This document shows, one piece after another, positions 6,868-7,407 of a stretch of DNA of 7,407 nt (within the stretch, counting starts at the first letter, position 1; each line of letters opens with the position of its first letter). Location of the stretch: assembly GCA_046760705.1 (NCBI GenBank), contig JBHIER010000158.1, positions 1-7,407 on the forward strand. Reading direction: 5' to 3'. The stretch is from JBHIER01 sp046760705 [NCBI: bacterium]. Its GTDB lineage: Bacteria; JBHIER01; G020348925. The notes below the pieces were generated by a model, which saw only the letters and a list, made by a program, of their open reading frames with translations, searched no databases and had not been told where the DNA came from. A program made the translations under genes and the position numbers.

Positions 6868-6888
6868 GGGTCCCGGCAAGCGGTTCCC
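6868..6888. repeat. Imperfect 21-bp dyad (GGGNNCCG-N5-CGGNNCCC), candidate protein-binding site
   Basis: GGGTCCCG and CGGTTCCC arms flank a 5-bp centre, with six of eight arm positions symmetric. Its centre is about 108 bp upstream of the expected sigma-54 start, so it is an alternative or additional candidate enhancer. Function not shown. Confidence 0.35.
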
Positions 6889-6959
6889 TTCAGCCTATTC
6901 ATTTCTAACTCATTGAGACTTTTGGGTCTTGCTCTTTATGTTCAACCGTGATCTGCCCC

Positions 6960-6975
6960 TGGCACGCTTTTTGCA
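6960..6975 (+). promoter_or_regulatory. Perfect sigma-54 (RpoN) -24/-12 promoter
   Basis: TGGCACG-CTTT-TTGCA matches the sigma-54 consensus TGGCACG-N4-TTGCA at every defined position, with the required 10 bp between GG and GC. The expected start is near 6983-6988, 65-70 nt before the precorrin-2 dehydrogenase ATG on the same strand. Sigma-54 promoters are silent without an AAA+ activator; one is encoded 1 kb away, transcribed in the opposite direction. Confidence 0.9.
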
Positions 6976-7051
6976 GGTTTCACTTTTCTCTCTGAGAGGT
7001 TTGGGAGAGATACAATTGAGAGCCACCAAATTCGCTCAGCCAGATAGACCG

Positions 7052-7407
7052 ATGAACCATCTTTGCCCTGTTTTTCTCAAAATCGAGGGGAGACCCTGCT
7101 TGATCGTCGGCGGAGGAAACACCGGCACCAGAAAGGCGGAAACTCTGTTGTCGTGTCGAGCCCACGTGACCATCCTGAGCCCAGATCTCTCTGAGGGATT
7201 GCAACAGTTGGTCGATAAAGGCAAAGTGGACCTCATCCAGAGAGAATACAGAAGGGGAGACCTGGAAAACTACTTTCTGGTTATCGGCGCCACAAACTCC
7301 TGGGCGACGAACGAACTCATTTTCAGGGAAGCTCAGGAGAGAGGAATATTGTGCAACGTTGTCGACAGTCCGGAACTGTGCACCTTCTTCGTGCCGGCAA
7401 CAGTTAC
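7052..7407 (+). CDS. Precorrin-2 dehydrogenase (siroheme branch), N-terminal 118 residues, 3' end outside window
   Basis: The frame is open to the window edge. The visible 118 residues match the NAD-dependent SirC/Met8p/CysG N-terminal family, which oxidises precorrin-2 to sirohydrochlorin in the cytoplasm: PVFLKIEGRPCLIVGGG (6-22), the nucleotide-binding GGGNTGTRKAETLL, AHVTILSPDL (37-46), LVIGATN (76-82), and NVVDSPELCTFFVPA (102-116), whose D105 corresponds to the catalytic Asp104 of CysG. The ATG at 7052 gives the usual short N-terminus but has no clear ribosome site. A TTG at 7016 in the same frame, with GGGAGAG 6 nt upstream, would add 12 residues and remains possible. The gene is preceded by a perfect sigma-54 promoter, unusual for tetrapyrrole synthesis, and diverges from the ccsA/hemX-like and GluTR-like activator genes. 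Whether a methyltransferase (CysG-type) or other domain follows cannot be seen. Confidence 0.92.
   Translation, partial: MNHLCPVFLKIEGRPCLIVGGGNTGTRKAETLLSCRAHVTILSPDLSEGLQQLVDKGKVDLIQREYRRGDLENYFLVIGATNSWATNELIFREAQERGILCNVVDSPELCTFFVPATV

Larger units (their letters stand above)
6737..7051. other. Divergent regulatory region between the ccsA/hemX-like and precorrin-2 dehydrogenase genes
   Basis: This 315-bp stretch has no supported gene. It holds, in order, the ribosome site and weak sigma-70 candidate of the minus-strand gene, the two GTTT/AAAC repeats, the GGG/CCC dyad, an AT-rich stretch (about 6891-6950) and the sigma-54 promoter with its leader. Repeats upstream, an intervening spacer and a -24/-12 element is the classic layout of an enhancer-dependent promoter. 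Confidence 0.8.

Overview
This 7.4-kb window comes from a Gram-negative bacterium: it has a TonB-dependent outer-membrane receptor, a CcsA/HemX-type membrane protein and a sigma-54 activator. The receptor carries an N-terminal carboxypeptidase-regulatory-like domain, an architecture common in Bacteroidetes-like, Calditrichaeota/KSB1-like and related phyla. The species cannot be named from the sequence. Five genes lie on the minus strand and one on the plus strand. Both edge genes are cut by the window.

From left to right: (1) An autoregulated uptake module (1-2560, minus). A near-ideal sigma-70 promoter overlaps a perfect 20-bp palindromic operator, followed by a LacI-family repressor. The repressor's stop codon overlaps the start codon of the TonB-dependent receptor (ATGA). 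(2) A 311-bp GC-rich intergenic stretch with several short hairpins and no gene I can support (2561-2871). (3) dapA, encoding 4-hydroxy-tetrahydrodipicolinate synthase, with its own sigma-70-like promoter (2872-3863, minus). (4) A two-gene minus-strand unit, 5915-6736 (CcsA/HemX-like) then 3939-5900. (5) A divergent regulatory region (6737-7051) and the start of a plus-strand precorrin-2 dehydrogenase (siroheme branch) gene, cut by the window end.

The most striking item is the 653-residue protein at 3939-5900. Residues 1 to about 326 align along their length with glutamyl-tRNA reductase (GluTR, HemA), the first enzyme of C5-pathway tetrapyrrole synthesis. The catalytic cysteine is replaced by serine, and other active-site and dinucleotide-binding motifs are eroded. 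The GluTR C-terminal dimerisation domain is replaced by a complete sigma-54 AAA+ activator module (Walker A, GAFTGA, Walker B, sensor I, R-finger) and a Fis-type HTH. The gene sits directly after a ccsA/hemX-type gene, where a real hemA commonly lies in tetrapyrrole operons.

The divergent precorrin-2 dehydrogenase gene is preceded by a perfect -24/-12 sigma-54 promoter (TGGCACG-N4-TTGCA). Repeated GTTT/AAAC motifs and a dyad lie about 100-160 bp upstream of its expected start, where enhancer sites of such activators normally sit. My working hypothesis is that a dead glutamyl-tRNA reductase was converted into a sensor that switches on a sigma-54-dependent tetrapyrrole operon. The domain fusion and promoter are seen directly; the ligand and the regulatory link are inference.
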